Part shown: piece after piece, positions 28,504-37,178 of the stretch
Layout: each line of letters begins with the position of its first letter
How positions within the stretch are numbered: position 1 is the first letter of the stretch
NCBI RefSeq assembly: GCF_004217555.1
Contig: NZ_SHKW01000001.1
Span: forward strand, 4,898,001-4,962,000
Source of the DNA: Edaphobacter modestus
Lineage (GTDB): Bacteria; Acidobacteriota; Terriglobia; Terriglobales; Acidobacteriaceae
Length of the DNA: 64,000 bases
Direction: 5' to 3'
The notes under the pieces: model-generated
Told to the model about the DNA's origin: nothing
The model's input: the letters and a program-made list of their open reading frames with translations, nothing else
Database searches by the model: none
Position numbers and translations under genes: made by a program

Positions 28504-28902
28504 TTATGCCGATTGAATTTGAAATCTGAATCGGCTTGGTTTGTCTATATTCAATTCGGTTTGCAAGATCTTGAGCTGCCCGACGTAGACGAAATCTGAG
28601 TGATGTCGTTCTCTGTGGAACAGATGAATTTCTTCGCCGGTGGTAGATGTAGCAAGCATCCTTTTTTCGGCGAAGTGGTCATTTGGTCCTTCCCAATCAA
28701 GCGTCTTTTCGTGCAGTTTGTCTTCATACTGCTCTGAAGATGTTTGTTTGTTCTCGGTAACGAACAAAACGATCTTGTTATCTCCAGCAGGCGTGACTAC
28801 TCCTCTGGCCAAAGCATGAAATGTTTTATAGCTCCATAACTCGGCGAGTATTTGTCTCGAGTAGAGTTCTCCGGGTTTTAACTGAGCAAATTCAATGGGC
28901 AT
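28504..28902 (-). CDS. Stand-alone DUF3427-like protein
   Basis: A 132-aa protein. Its pattern, YSRQILAELW near the start, IVLFVTENKQ, YEDKLHEKTLDWEG, EEIHLFHRER and DFVYVGQLKIL, follows the outline of DUF3427, normally found at the C-terminus of superfamily II helicases linked to restriction-like systems. Here it stands alone, with 24-base gaps to ilvD and ilvB. Three 60-base stretches counted inside it are 43-48% G+C, clearly below the flanking ilv genes, so transfer is likely. The function is unknown; the DUF3427 link is from pattern recognition only. Confidence 0.65.
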   Translation of the reverse strand: MPIEFAQLKPGELYSRQILAELWSYKTFHALARGVVTPAGDNKIVLFVTENKQTSSEQYEDKLHEKTLDWEGPNDHFAEKRMLATSTTGEEIHLFHRERHHSDFVYVGQLKILQTELNIDKPSRFRFQIQSA

Positions 28903-28926
28903 AAAATCTTTCTGGAAGGATGCAAA

Positions 28927-30627
28927 TTACGTGGTAACCGCTCCTTCGCTGGCACTGCTCACGCTGTTCCTATACTTCGCGAAGACTCCACGCTTGTAAC
29001 GCGGCTCCGGCTGCTTCACTTCCTTCAAGCGCTTTGCAATATCTTCCGCTGGAACCTCAAGTCGCAGCTCGCGGTTCTTGATGTCAAAGGTGATGGTGTC
29101 GCCTTCGTGGACGGCGGCGATTGGGCCTCCGAGCTGGGCTTCGGGGGCTACGTGGCCGACCATGAGGCCGCGCGTGGCTCCGGAGAATCGGCCGTCGGTG
29201 AGCAGCGCGACAGTATCCGTGAGCTCGGGGATGCCTTTGATGGCTGCAGTGACGGCGAGCATCTCGCGCATACCGGGGCCTCCGCGGGGGCCTTCGTAGC
29301 GAATGACGCAGACGTCGTTGGGCTTGATCTTGCCGGCTTCGACAGCAGCGTGGCACTCGTCCTCGGAGTTGAAGACGCGTGCGGGGCCGGTGTGCAGGAT
29401 GCGCTCGTGGCCTGCGACCTTGACGACGCAGCCCTCGGGAGCCAGGTTGCCCTTGAGGATAACGAGTCCACCGGTGGGCTTAAGAGGCTTGTCCATCGGA
29501 TAGATAACCACCTGTCCCGGCGTCTCGACGGCGTGCTGTGCCTCTTCGGCGAGGGTCTTGCCGGTGACGGTGATCAGGTTGCCGTCGATGAGGCCAGCGT
29601 CGAGCAGCCGCTTCGCGAGCAGGCGCGATCCGCCTGCGTCCTGGTAGTCCTTGGCGGCGTACTTGCCGCCGGGGGAGAGGTCGCAGATGTGTGGAGTGCG
29701 ATCGCTGATGGCGTTGAAGTCGTCGATAGTGAAGGGGATGTTGAACTCGCGCGCGATGGCGAGCAGATGCAGGACAGCGTTAGTGCTTCCGCCAGACGCG
29801 CAGGCGGAGACGTAGGCGTTCTCGATGGCCTTGCGCGTCACGATCTTCGAGGGACGAAGATCGTTCTTCGCCAGCTCCATGACCAGACGGCCTGCCTCGC
29901 GGCTGGCTTCGGCCTTGTCCGGCGACATGGCGGGAACGCCGGTGATCTGGATGGGAGAGATGCCGAGAAACTCGCCTGCCATAGCCATGGTGTTGGCGGT
30001 GAACTGACCGCCGCAGGCCCCGGGGCCGGGACAGGCTGCGGCTTCGAGAGCTTCGAGCTGGTCATCATTGATCTTTCCAGCCGCGTGCGAGCCCATGGCT
30101 TCGAAGACCTGCAGGATGGTGATCTCCTTCGTGGTGCCGTCAGGCTGGGGAAGCTTGCCCGGAGCGATGGAGCCGCCGTAGAGCATGAGGCCGGGGATGT
30201 CGAGGCGGCCAAGCGCCATGATGGCGGCGGGCATGTTCTTGTCGCAGCCGGCGATGCAGATGAGGCCGTCGAAGCTGTTGCCGCGAGCGACGAGCTCGAT
30301 TGAGTCGGCGATGACTTCGCGCGAGATCAGCGAGGCCTTCATGCCTTCGGTCCCCATCGTGATGCCGTCGGAGATGGTGACGGTGTTGAACTCCATCGGG
30401 GTGCCGCCTGCGTCGCGCACGCCCTGCTTGACCGCCTCCGCGACCTGGCGGAGATGGAAGTTGCAGGGGCCGATCTCGGTCCAGGTGTTGGCGATGCCGA
30501 TGATGGGCTTGTGCAGGTCTTCTTTGCTGAAGCCGACGCCACGCAGGTAGGAGCGCGCAGCGGCGCGTGATGGGCCTTCGGTGAGGACCTTCGAATACTT
30601 CTTTGCCGGATTGAGTTCGTTGCTCAC
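28927..30627 (-). CDS. ilvD: Dihydroxy-acid dehydratase
   Basis: A 566-aa iron-sulfur enzyme that makes 2-oxoisovalerate and 2-oxo-3-methylvalerate. The cluster-ligand regions are LICIAGCDKNMPAA and ACPGPGACGGQFTANTMAMA, and the C-terminal RGGPGMREML and DGRFSGATRG motifs are present. The N-terminus (SRAAARSYLRGVGFSKEDL) is of the shorter form. It lies between leuD and the DUF3427-like gene. Confidence 0.97.
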   Translation of the reverse strand: MSNELNPAKKYSKVLTEGPSRAAARSYLRGVGFSKEDLHKPIIGIANTWTEIGPCNFHLRQVAEAVKQGVRDAGGTPMEFNTVTISDGITMGTEGMKASLISREVIADSIELVARGNSFDGLICIAGCDKNMPAAIMALGRLDIPGLMLYGGSIAPGKLPQPDGTTKEITILQVFEAMGSHAAGKINDDQLEALEAAACPGPGACGGQFTANTMAMAGEFLGISPIQITGVPAMSPDKAEASREAGRLVMELAKNDLRPSKIVTRKAIENAYVSACASGGSTNAVLHLLAIAREFNIPFTIDDFNAISDRTPHICDLSPGGKYAAKDYQDAGGSRLLAKRLLDAGLIDGNLITVTGKTLAEEAQHAVETPGQVVIYPMDKPLKPTGGLVILKGNLAPEGCVVKVAGHERILHTGPARVFNSEDECHAAVEAGKIKPNDVCVIRYEGPRGGPGMREMLAVTAAIKGIPELTDTVALLTDGRFSGATRGLMVGHVAPEAQLGGPIAAVHEGDTITFDIKNRELRLEVPAEDIAKRLKEVKQPEPRYKRGVFAKYRNSVSSASEGAVTT

Positions 30628-30660
30628 TTGCTGTTCTCTTCCTCTCTAAGCTTTGCGGCG

Positions 30661-30702
30661 CTGCAAAGAACTACTGAGATTCTTCGCTGCGCTCAGAATG
30701 AC
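30661..30702 (-). repeat. GTCATTCTGAGCG-type repeat between leuD and ilvD
   Basis: On the minus strand it reads GTCATTCTGAGCGCAGCG, then AAGAATCTCAGTAGTTC. It matches the elements at 52497 and 52651 in its first ~30 bases. It begins 7 bases past the leuD stop, inside the operon, and would be transcribed as part of the mRNA. Confidence 0.8.
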
Positions 30703-30709
30703 GGCGACG

Positions 30710-31342
30710 TTAAGCGGCGGTCTTTGGCAGCGACCAGAAGTCCTTGTTGTGCTTCTCTTCGAAGCTGTCGAGCTCATTTTCGTGGCGCAGCGTGAGGCCG
30801 ATGTCGTCGAGACCGTTCAGCAGGCAGTACTTGCGGAATGGGTCGATATCAAAGGTTGCGTGAAAGCCCTGTTCGTCGGTGACGGTCTGCTGCTCGAGGT
30901 TGATGGTGAGCTTGTGCTCGGGGTTGGCGGTAGTGCGCTCGAGCAACGTCTTCACCTCGTCTTCGGTGAGGCGGCAGAGAATAATGCCGTTCTTGCCTGC
31001 GTTGGAGAAGAAGATATCGGCAAAGGTCGGCGCGATCACGGCGCGGAAGCCGTACTGATTGATTGCCCAGGCGGCGTGCTCGCGTGAGCTGCCGCAGCCG
31101 AAGTTCCTTTCGGCGATGAGGATCTCGGCGCCCTTGTACTCGGGCTTGTTGAGAACGAATTCCTTACGCTCTTCGACGTGGTCGGGTGTCTCGAGATCGT
31201 AGCGCCAGTCGAAGAACAGGAACTCGCCGTAGCCGGTGCGCTCGATGCGCTTGAGGAACTGCTTGGGGATGATCTGGTCGGTGTCGATGTTCGGGAACGG
31301 CAGCGGCACGGCCTTCGAGGTGATGATGTTGATCGGTTCCAT
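30710..31342 (-). CDS. leuD: 3-isopropylmalate dehydratase small subunit
   Basis: A 210-aa swivel-domain subunit that works with LeuC to isomerise 2- to 3-isopropylmalate. Motifs are FPNIDTDQIIPKQFLK, AEILIAERNFGCGSSREHA and APTFADIFFSNAGKNGI. The ATG shares its first base with the leuC stop (TAATG), so the two are translationally coupled. Open codons upstream of this ATG only shadow leuC. Confidence 0.96.
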   Translation of the reverse strand: MEPINIITSKAVPLPFPNIDTDQIIPKQFLKRIERTGYGEFLFFDWRYDLETPDHVEERKEFVLNKPEYKGAEILIAERNFGCGSSREHAAWAINQYGFRAVIAPTFADIFFSNAGKNGIILCRLTEDEVKTLLERTTANPEHKLTINLEQQTVTDEQGFHATFDIDPFRKYCLLNGLDDIGLTLRHENELDSFEEKHNKDFWSLPKTAA

Positions 31343-32799
31343 TAGCGCGAGGCTCCTTCCGTCTGCTTCCACTTGCGGATGTCGGTGAAGTGACCGGTGA
31401 TGGCAGCTGCGGCGGCCATCTCCGGCGAGACCAGGTGTGTGCGTCCGCCGCGTCCCTGGCGTCCTTCGAAGTTGCGATTGCTGGTGGAGGCGCAGCGCTC
31501 GCCGGGTTGCAGGATGTCGGGATTCATGCCGAGGCACATCGAGCAGCCGGGCTCGCGCCACTCGAAGCCGGCGGTCTTGAAGATCTCGTCGAGACCTTCT
31601 TCCTCGGCCTGATGCTTGACCGCCTGCGATCCGGGAACGACCATGGCGCGAATCTTTGTGGCGATGTGATGACCCTTGACGACGGCTGCTGCGGCACGGA
31701 GGTCTTCAATGCGTCCGTTGGTGCAGGAGCCCAGAAAAACCGTGTCGATCTTGATCTCTTCCATCGGCGTGCCGGGCGTGAGGCCCATGTATTCGTAAGC
31801 GCGTTCGAAGGATTTTTTGTCGGCCTCGGTCTTCGCGTCATTCAGCGTCGGAACCTTCGCATCGATGGTGGTGGTCATGCCGGGGGAGGTTCCCCAGGTG
31901 ACGGCGGGAGCGAGGGTGGCGGCATCGATGTGAAGCTCGCGGTCGAAGGCTGCGCCTTCATCGGTGGGCAGTGTGCGCCAGTGGGCGACGGCCTCATCCC
32001 ATGCGGCTCCCTGAGGAACGAAACGACGGCCCTTGAGGTAAGCAAACGTCGTCTCGTCGGGAGCGATCATTCCGGCGCGGGCACCGGCCTCGATGCTCAT
32101 GTTGCAGATGGTCATGCGGCCTTCCATCGACAGGGCGCGGATGGCCGAGCCGGCATATTCGACGGCATATCCTGTGGCCCCGTCGGTGCCGATCCTGCCG
32201 ATGATGTCGAGGATGATGTCCTTGGCGGTGACGCCGAAGGGAAGCCCGCCGTCGACAGCGCCTGCGGCACCATCAACCGTGATGCGGAAGGTCTTGGGCT
32301 TGTCCTGCGGTAGTGTCTGCGTGGCCATCACGTGCTCGACCTCGCTGGTGCCGATGCCGAAGGCGAGCGCGCCGAAGGCTCCGTGGGTGGAGGTGTGGGA
32401 GTCGCCGCACACGATGGTCATGCCCGGCTTGGTTGCGCCCAGCTCCGGCCCGATCATGTGGACGATGCCCTGCGAGGCGTCCTGCACGTCGAAGAACTCG
32501 ACGCCGAACTCGGCGCAGTTCTTGCGCAGCGCATTCACCTGGTTGGCAGAGATCTGGTCGACGATGTGGAGACGGTCATACGCGCTGGTGGTGGGAACAT
32601 TGTGATCCACCGTGGCGATCGTGCGGTCAGGGCGGCGCAGCTTGCGGCCAGCCATGCGAAGGCCGTCGAAGGCCTGCGGCGAGGTGACTTCGTGGACGAG
32701 GTGCAGGTCGATGTAGAGGATCGTCGGTTCGCCTGCGGGCTCTGCGACGACGTGCTGCTGCCAGACTTTTTCGAACAACGTCTTGGGTGCTGTGCTCAT
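31342..32799 (-). CDS. leuC: 3-isopropylmalate dehydratase large subunit
   Basis: A 485-aa aconitase-family subunit. Cluster-binding cysteines lie in LGSCTNGR and in CSMCLGMN. TIVCGDSHTSTHGAFGALAFGIGTSEVEHV is the characteristic substrate segment. Length is typical. Its start overlaps the stop of the preceding gene by four bases (ATGA), and its stop overlaps leuD. Confidence 0.97.
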   Translation of the reverse strand: MSTAPKTLFEKVWQQHVVAEPAGEPTILYIDLHLVHEVTSPQAFDGLRMAGRKLRRPDRTIATVDHNVPTTSAYDRLHIVDQISANQVNALRKNCAEFGVEFFDVQDASQGIVHMIGPELGATKPGMTIVCGDSHTSTHGAFGALAFGIGTSEVEHVMATQTLPQDKPKTFRITVDGAAGAVDGGLPFGVTAKDIILDIIGRIGTDGATGYAVEYAGSAIRALSMEGRMTICNMSIEAGARAGMIAPDETTFAYLKGRRFVPQGAAWDEAVAHWRTLPTDEGAAFDRELHIDAATLAPAVTWGTSPGMTTTIDAKVPTLNDAKTEADKKSFERAYEYMGLTPGTPMEEIKIDTVFLGSCTNGRIEDLRAAAAVVKGHHIATKIRAMVVPGSQAVKHQAEEEGLDEIFKTAGFEWREPGCSMCLGMNPDILQPGERCASTSNRNFEGRQGRGGRTHLVSPEMAAAAAITGHFTDIRKWKQTEGASR

Positions 32800-33473
32800 G
32801 AGTTTGCCTTCTGCTCAGTCTGTTTCTTGGTTTGGCCGATGCCAAGATCGGCCGGTTGAATCGGGTGCGGTTGTCCGTCGGGATCGACGAGGATCACATT
32901 GGCGATCTGCTCGACGGTGTTGTCGGCAAGAGGTTCGGTGGCCCAGGGTGCAATCGAGCGCGTAAGTGGCTGGGGAAGATGGGCAGGGTCGAGCGCGCGG
33001 CTGGCAAAGACCCACAACGTATAGGTCGATCCCGCCTGATCGGTGGCTTTGCTCTCTGCAATCCAGTTGGTCGCTGCAAAGACGAACAACGGATGGGCGC
33101 TGCCAACATCGATCCAGAGCAGGCCGCGGTTCGGGCAGAACTGCGCCACGCAGCCAGTGGCAACGAAGTAGCGGTTATCGTCGGCGACCACGGAGCGGGA
33201 CTGACCGAGAAACTCGAAGATGGTCTCGGGAAGACTCTTGCCGTTGCTCCAGAAGGTCTGTGGTGCCGTGAAATGTGCCTGCAACAAGGCCTTCAAGCGC
33301 ACGTCGTTTAGCAGTCCGCTGCCGTTTCCGCCGTCTGCAGGCTGCGTGTACTGCCACATCCACGACAGATCCTCCGCCTTCGGCTTATCGTGCTTCAGCT
33401 GAAGCTGCGCGCGGATTCCTGAGGTCACGAAGATCAGGAGGAAAACCGCACCGAGTTGGAGGTGACGTCGCAC
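32796..33473 (-). CDS. Unknown exported or membrane-anchored protein inside the leu operon
   Basis: A 225-aa protein, not recognised. From the GTG at 33473 it begins VRRHLQLGAVFLLIFVTSGIRAQ, a signal peptide or anchor. It then has a W-rich segment, a CVAQFC pair and FVFAATNWIAESKA. The frame opens further upstream, but those codons overlap the next gene. Its stop overlaps the leuC start by four bases and it follows a 58-aa membrane protein by 8 bases, so it is translated as part of the leucine operon. A link to leucine synthesis is not evident. Confidence 0.72.
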   Translation of the reverse strand: MRRHLQLGAVFLLIFVTSGIRAQLQLKHDKPKAEDLSWMWQYTQPADGGNGSGLLNDVRLKALLQAHFTAPQTFWSNGKSLPETIFEFLGQSRSVVADDNRYFVATGCVAQFCPNRGLLWIDVGSAHPLFVFAATNWIAESKATDQAGSTYTLWVFASRALDPAHLPQPLTRSIAPWATEPLADNTVEQIANVILVDPDGQPHPIQPADLGIGQTKKQTEQKANS

Positions 33474-33481
33474 TTGAAGAC

Positions 33482-33658
33482 TTATCGAATCTTTTTGCTT
33501 TGCTGTTTCGCCGCAAACATCATCAGTAAGTTGGCAAAGACGAGAAGAAAGATGCCAACAGTTATGAGGATGAATAACGGACTGCCAGTCCAATACCTAT
33601 AGATCAACGCGGCAACAATCGAACAATTGATGAGGATAGCCTTAGTCTTTGGTGTCAT
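33482..33658 (-). CDS. Small single- or double-pass membrane protein
   Basis: A 58-aa protein with a hydrophobic stretch (AILINCSIVAALIY) and a second one (PLFILITVGIFLLVFANLLMM), ending in a basic tail (KQQSKKIR). It lies 7 bases after leuB and 8 before the next gene, all on the minus strand. The function is unknown. AT-richer codons than the leu genes fit a hydrophobic protein. Confidence 0.65.
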   Translation of the reverse strand: MTPKTKAILINCSIVAALIYRYWTGSPLFILITVGIFLLVFANLLMMFAAKQQSKKIR

Positions 33659-33665
33659 CGATTTC

Positions 33666-34772
33666 TCATACGGCGTGCATGGCCTGACGGCGGTCGATGG
33701 ACTCGGCCAGGGCCTGGTGCACATGCTTGCCCATCTCCTGCGTGTTGACGAGCTGCACGTTCTCGCCCTTACGTGCGATGTCCGCGGTGCGGTAACCCGC
33801 CTCCAGAACCTTGAGGACCGCCTGCTCCACCGCGCGCGCGTCCTGCTCGAGATTCGCGGAGTGGCGCAGAACCATCGCGGCGGTGAGGATCGCTCCCAGC
33901 GGATTCGCCTTGCCGGTTCCGGCGATGTCAGGGGCGGAGCCGTGCACAGGCTCGTAGAGATTCACCGCACCACCGATGGTGGCCGAGGGCAGCATGCCGA
34001 GCGAGCCCGTAATCACTCCCGCCTCATCGGAGAGAATGTCGCCGAAGAGGTTCTCGGTGAGTACAACGTCGAAGTTCCGCGGGATATTCATGATGTGCAT
34101 CGCCATCGAATCGACAAGCTGATGTTCGAGGGTGACCTCGGGATAGTCCTTGGCGATCTCGGTAACGGTCGCGCGCCACAGCTGCGAGACCTCAAGCACG
34201 TTGGCCTTATCGACCGAAGTGACCTTCTTGCGGCGCTTCGACGCAAGCTCGAAGGCGACGCGGGCGACCCGAACCACCTCGTCGCGGGTATAACGCATCG
34301 TGTTGATGGCTTCGTTGGTCTCCTTGTTCCACCGGCGTGGCGCGCCAAAGTAGAGACCGCCCAGCAGCTCGCGAACGAACAGGATGTCGACGCCTTCGGT
34401 CACCTCGGGGCGCAGGGGAGAGCTGCCCGCAAGCGCGGTGTAGGCCACCGAAGGACGAAGGTTGGCGAAGCCGCCAAGCGCCTGGCGAATCTGCAACAGG
34501 CCGGCCTCGGGACGCTTGTCCGGCGTGAGCGAGTTGAACTTGTTGTCGCCGACCGCGCCCAGCAGAACGGCGTCGGCATCGAGTGCGGCGTCGAGCGTCG
34601 CGGTGGGGAGTGGCGATCCGCTGTCGGTGATGGCAACACCGCCGATCAGACCTTCGACAAAGGTGAATTCGTGTCCGCCCAACTCGGCAACCGCGTGCAG
34701 AATGTTCGTAGCTTCCCGTGTGACTTCAGGACCGATGCCGTCGCCGGCGAGAACTGCAACTTTGAGACGCAT
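33666..34772 (-). CDS. leuB: 3-isopropylmalate dehydrogenase
   Basis: A 368-aa NAD-dependent enzyme that oxidises and decarboxylates 3-isopropylmalate. Motifs are VAVLAGDGIGPEVTREA, the ELLGGLYFG region, VDKANVLEVSQLWR, DVVLTENLFGDILSDEA and EPVHGSAPDIAGTGKANP. Length is typical. It lies 68 bases after leuA. Confidence 0.97.
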   Translation of the reverse strand: MRLKVAVLAGDGIGPEVTREATNILHAVAELGGHEFTFVEGLIGGVAITDSGSPLPTATLDAALDADAVLLGAVGDNKFNSLTPDKRPEAGLLQIRQALGGFANLRPSVAYTALAGSSPLRPEVTEGVDILFVRELLGGLYFGAPRRWNKETNEAINTMRYTRDEVVRVARVAFELASKRRKKVTSVDKANVLEVSQLWRATVTEIAKDYPEVTLEHQLVDSMAMHIMNIPRNFDVVLTENLFGDILSDEAGVITGSLGMLPSATIGGAVNLYEPVHGSAPDIAGTGKANPLGAILTAAMVLRHSANLEQDARAVEQAVLKVLEAGYRTADIARKGENVQLVNTQEMGKHVHQALAESIDRRQAMHAV

Positions 34773-34840
34773 TCGCTATTCCTTCTTCGAGAAGTGATGA
34801 GGGCTTCGTGCCCCGCATTTTCTGGTTCGTCCAACCGTTG

Positions 34841-36019
34841 CTATGGAGTCGCCACGGCCGGAACCTTTTCGGGCTTCAGCAAGCCGAGAATGTCCTGGTC
34901 ATAGATCGACTTCTTGCGATCGGCAAGCTCGGTAAAGCGGTGATAGACCTCGTCGAGCTGCTCGCGTGTGAGCGTGTGACCAAGTCTTTCGAGCCGGTCC
35001 GCCAGAGCCCGTCGCCCAGAGTGCTTGCCCAACACGAGGTTAGTGCTGCCCGCGCCGACCGAGGCCGGGGTCATGATCTCGTAGGTCAATGGATTTGCCA
35101 GCATGCCGTGCTGATGGATGCCGGATTCGTGCGCGAAAGCATTCGCCCCGACGACAGCCTTGTTGGGCGCGGCTCCGAAGCTGATGCACTCCGCCAGCAT
35201 CTGGCTGGTCGGGTAAAGCTGATCCATCCGGATGTTGCTCGTGTAAGGAAGTTTGTCGCGTCGAACCATGAGTGCCGCGGCAATCTCTTCGAGAGCCGCG
35301 TTGCCGGCACGTTCGCCGATGCCGTTGATCGTGCATTCAATCTGACGCGCGCCACCCTGCACTCCCGCCAGCGAGTTCGCAACCGCCATGCCGAGATCGT
35401 CGTGGCAGTGGGTGGAGAGAATGACGTTCTCGATTCCAGCAACGCGCTCGCGCACCATGCGGAAGATTGCGGAGTACTCTTCGGGAGTGGTGTAGCCGAC
35501 TGTATCCGGAATATTGATGGTCGTCGCACCCGCCTGCACCGCGACGGTGATCATCTTCACCAGGAACTCGGGATCGGTACGGGTGCCGTCCTCGGTCGAA
35601 AACTCGACGTTATCGGTATAGGTAAGCGCGTGCCGGACAGATTCGGCGGTCTGGTCGAGCGCCTGCTCGCGCGAGATGCGCAGCTTGTATTCGAGATGAA
35701 GGTCGGAGGAGGCAAGAAAGATGTGGATCCGGTTTAACTTGGCCGGCTGGATGGCACGGCCAGCCGCATCGATATCCTCGCGCTTACAACGCGCCAACGA
35801 GGCGATGCGGGTGCCGGTCACCTCGCGGGCAATCGCCCGGACCGCGTCGAAGTCCCCCTCCGACGCAATGGCGAAGCCGGCTTCAAGAATGTCCACCCCC
35901 AGGTCGCGAAGCTGATGCGCCATGCGTAACTTCTCGTCGTGGTGCATCGTGCAGCCCGGGGACTGCTCGCCGTCGCGGAGGGTGGTATCGAAGAAGACGA
36001 TCTGATCAGGATTTGGCAT
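34841..36019 (-). CDS. leuA: 2-isopropylmalate synthase without the C-terminal regulatory domain
   Basis: A 392-aa DRE-TIM aldolase that condenses 2-oxoisovalerate with acetyl-CoA. The catalytic start is FFDTTLRDGEQSPGC, the metal-binding HxH is in STHCHDDLGMA, and NGIGERAGNAALEEIA and HESGIHQHG are present. Typical LeuA proteins reach ~510 aa with a leucine-binding allosteric domain; this one stops after the subdomain that follows the barrel. Relatives of this length include homocitrate and citramalate synthases, but its place at the head of the leu genes favours LeuA. The ATG at 36019 is chosen; a GTG four codons upstream is possible. Confidence 0.9.
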   Translation of the reverse strand: MPNPDQIVFFDTTLRDGEQSPGCTMHHDEKLRMAHQLRDLGVDILEAGFAIASEGDFDAVRAIAREVTGTRIASLARCKREDIDAAGRAIQPAKLNRIHIFLASSDLHLEYKLRISREQALDQTAESVRHALTYTDNVEFSTEDGTRTDPEFLVKMITVAVQAGATTINIPDTVGYTTPEEYSAIFRMVRERVAGIENVILSTHCHDDLGMAVANSLAGVQGGARQIECTINGIGERAGNAALEEIAAALMVRRDKLPYTSNIRMDQLYPTSQMLAECISFGAAPNKAVVGANAFAHESGIHQHGMLANPLTYEIMTPASVGAGSTNLVLGKHSGRRALADRLERLGHTLTREQLDEVYHRFTELADRKKSIYDQDILGLLKPEKVPAVATP

Positions 36020-36063
36020 AGCTCTGGTCACTCTCGTACCTAGGCGTTATCATAACCCAGGCT

Positions 36064-36083
36064 TATGAAGGTTTGCGCTCATA
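36064..36083. promoter_or_regulatory. Possible LysR binding dyad between leuA and lysR
   Basis: TATGA at 36064-36068 and TCATA at 36079-36083 form an inverted repeat with a 10-base spacer in the 125-base divergent intergenic region. It is not the canonical T-N11-A form, so the call rests mainly on position and symmetry. Confidence 0.35.
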
Positions 36084-36144
36084 TCAAAACTTCTAATCGA
36101 AGCATTCGCGCGATCAAGGGCATGGGCCCAAAGTGAGGTAAAAC

Positions 36145-37068
36145 GTGGATCTCGTCCAGATGGAGACATTTCTGGCCGTAGCGGAGGAGCGAAGTTTTTC
36201 ACGGGCCGCCTCTCGGCTCCATCGTACTCAGCCGGCGGTGAGTCAGGCAATCGCCAAGCTCGAAGGGGAGATCGGAGAGGTTCTCTTTGATCGTTCGTCA
36301 AGAGACGGCACCCTCACCGATGCCGGCGAAGTGTTGCGAGAGTATGCCGCTAAGATGTTGAATCTGCGGAGCGAAGCCTCAGGCGCCCTGACGGAGCTGC
36401 GATCGCTGCATCGGGGCAGGCTGAATCTGGCCGCCAACGAGTACACCAGCCTCTATCTTCTCCCCCTGCTGGACGAGTTCCGCAGGCAGAATCCCCGGAT
36501 CAAGCTGGCCGTGCAGCGCACGCTCGCCAGCAGGATTCCCGATGAAGTCCTCATTCATTCCGTCGAATTCGGGGTGCTCTCCTTCCGTCCCGACGACAGC
36601 CAGATCCGGTCGATCGTGGTCTATCGGGACGATCTGGTCCTCGTCGTCAATCCCCGCCATCCTCTTGCCGGGGCAGGGAAGGTGTCCATCCGGCAGCTGG
36701 GATCGCAGAATTTCATCGCCCACAATATTCCTTCGCCCCAACGCCAGAAGGTGATCCAGACCTTCAAGAAGCATAAAACCCCCTTGCAGATGGGGGTTGA
36801 GCTGCCTTCGCTCGAGGCCATCAAGCGCTTTGTGGAGATGGGCAATGGCGTTGCGTTAGTTCCGCGCCTCACTGCTGTTCCGGAACTCGCCAGCGGCACC
36901 CTGGTGATGCTGGAAGTGCCGGAGCTGCAGACTGAGCGCAAGCTGCGCCTGGTCTACCGGCGACAGGCCAACCTGTCCCACGCCGCGGCCGCCTTCCTCA
37001 AAGTGGTGGAATCCTACGCAGCGAGTCACGGCGATCCCTACAGCTTCCAGCCCGACCGCGGGGCATGA
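36145..37068 (+). CDS. LysR family transcriptional regulator
   Basis: A 307-aa regulator. The N-terminal winged helix is METFLAVAEERSFSRAASRLHRTQPAVSQAIAKLE in outline, and a type 2 periplasmic-binding-like effector domain follows (from ~residue 90). The start is a GTG behind TGAGG. It is divergent from leuA, the usual arrangement for a LysR activator of the neighbouring operon, so it probably controls the leu/ilv genes in response to a pathway intermediate. That role is inferred from position only. Confidence 0.9.
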   Translation: MDLVQMETFLAVAEERSFSRAASRLHRTQPAVSQAIAKLEGEIGEVLFDRSSRDGTLTDAGEVLREYAAKMLNLRSEASGALTELRSLHRGRLNLAANEYTSLYLLPLLDEFRRQNPRIKLAVQRTLASRIPDEVLIHSVEFGVLSFRPDDSQIRSIVVYRDDLVLVVNPRHPLAGAGKVSIRQLGSQNFIAHNIPSPQRQKVIQTFKKHKTPLQMGVELPSLEAIKRFVEMGNGVALVPRLTAVPELASGTLVMLEVPELQTERKLRLVYRRQANLSHAAAAFLKVVESYAASHGDPYSFQPDRGA

Positions 37069-37178
37069 CGGGAAGATTAAATTCTCCGCAACGCAGAACA
37101 TTTCCCGGCAATCCACGTCTGATGGAGCAGGCTTTGGGCCAGGTCTCCTGGTCGCGCCAATTGAGAGGGAAAGATTCC

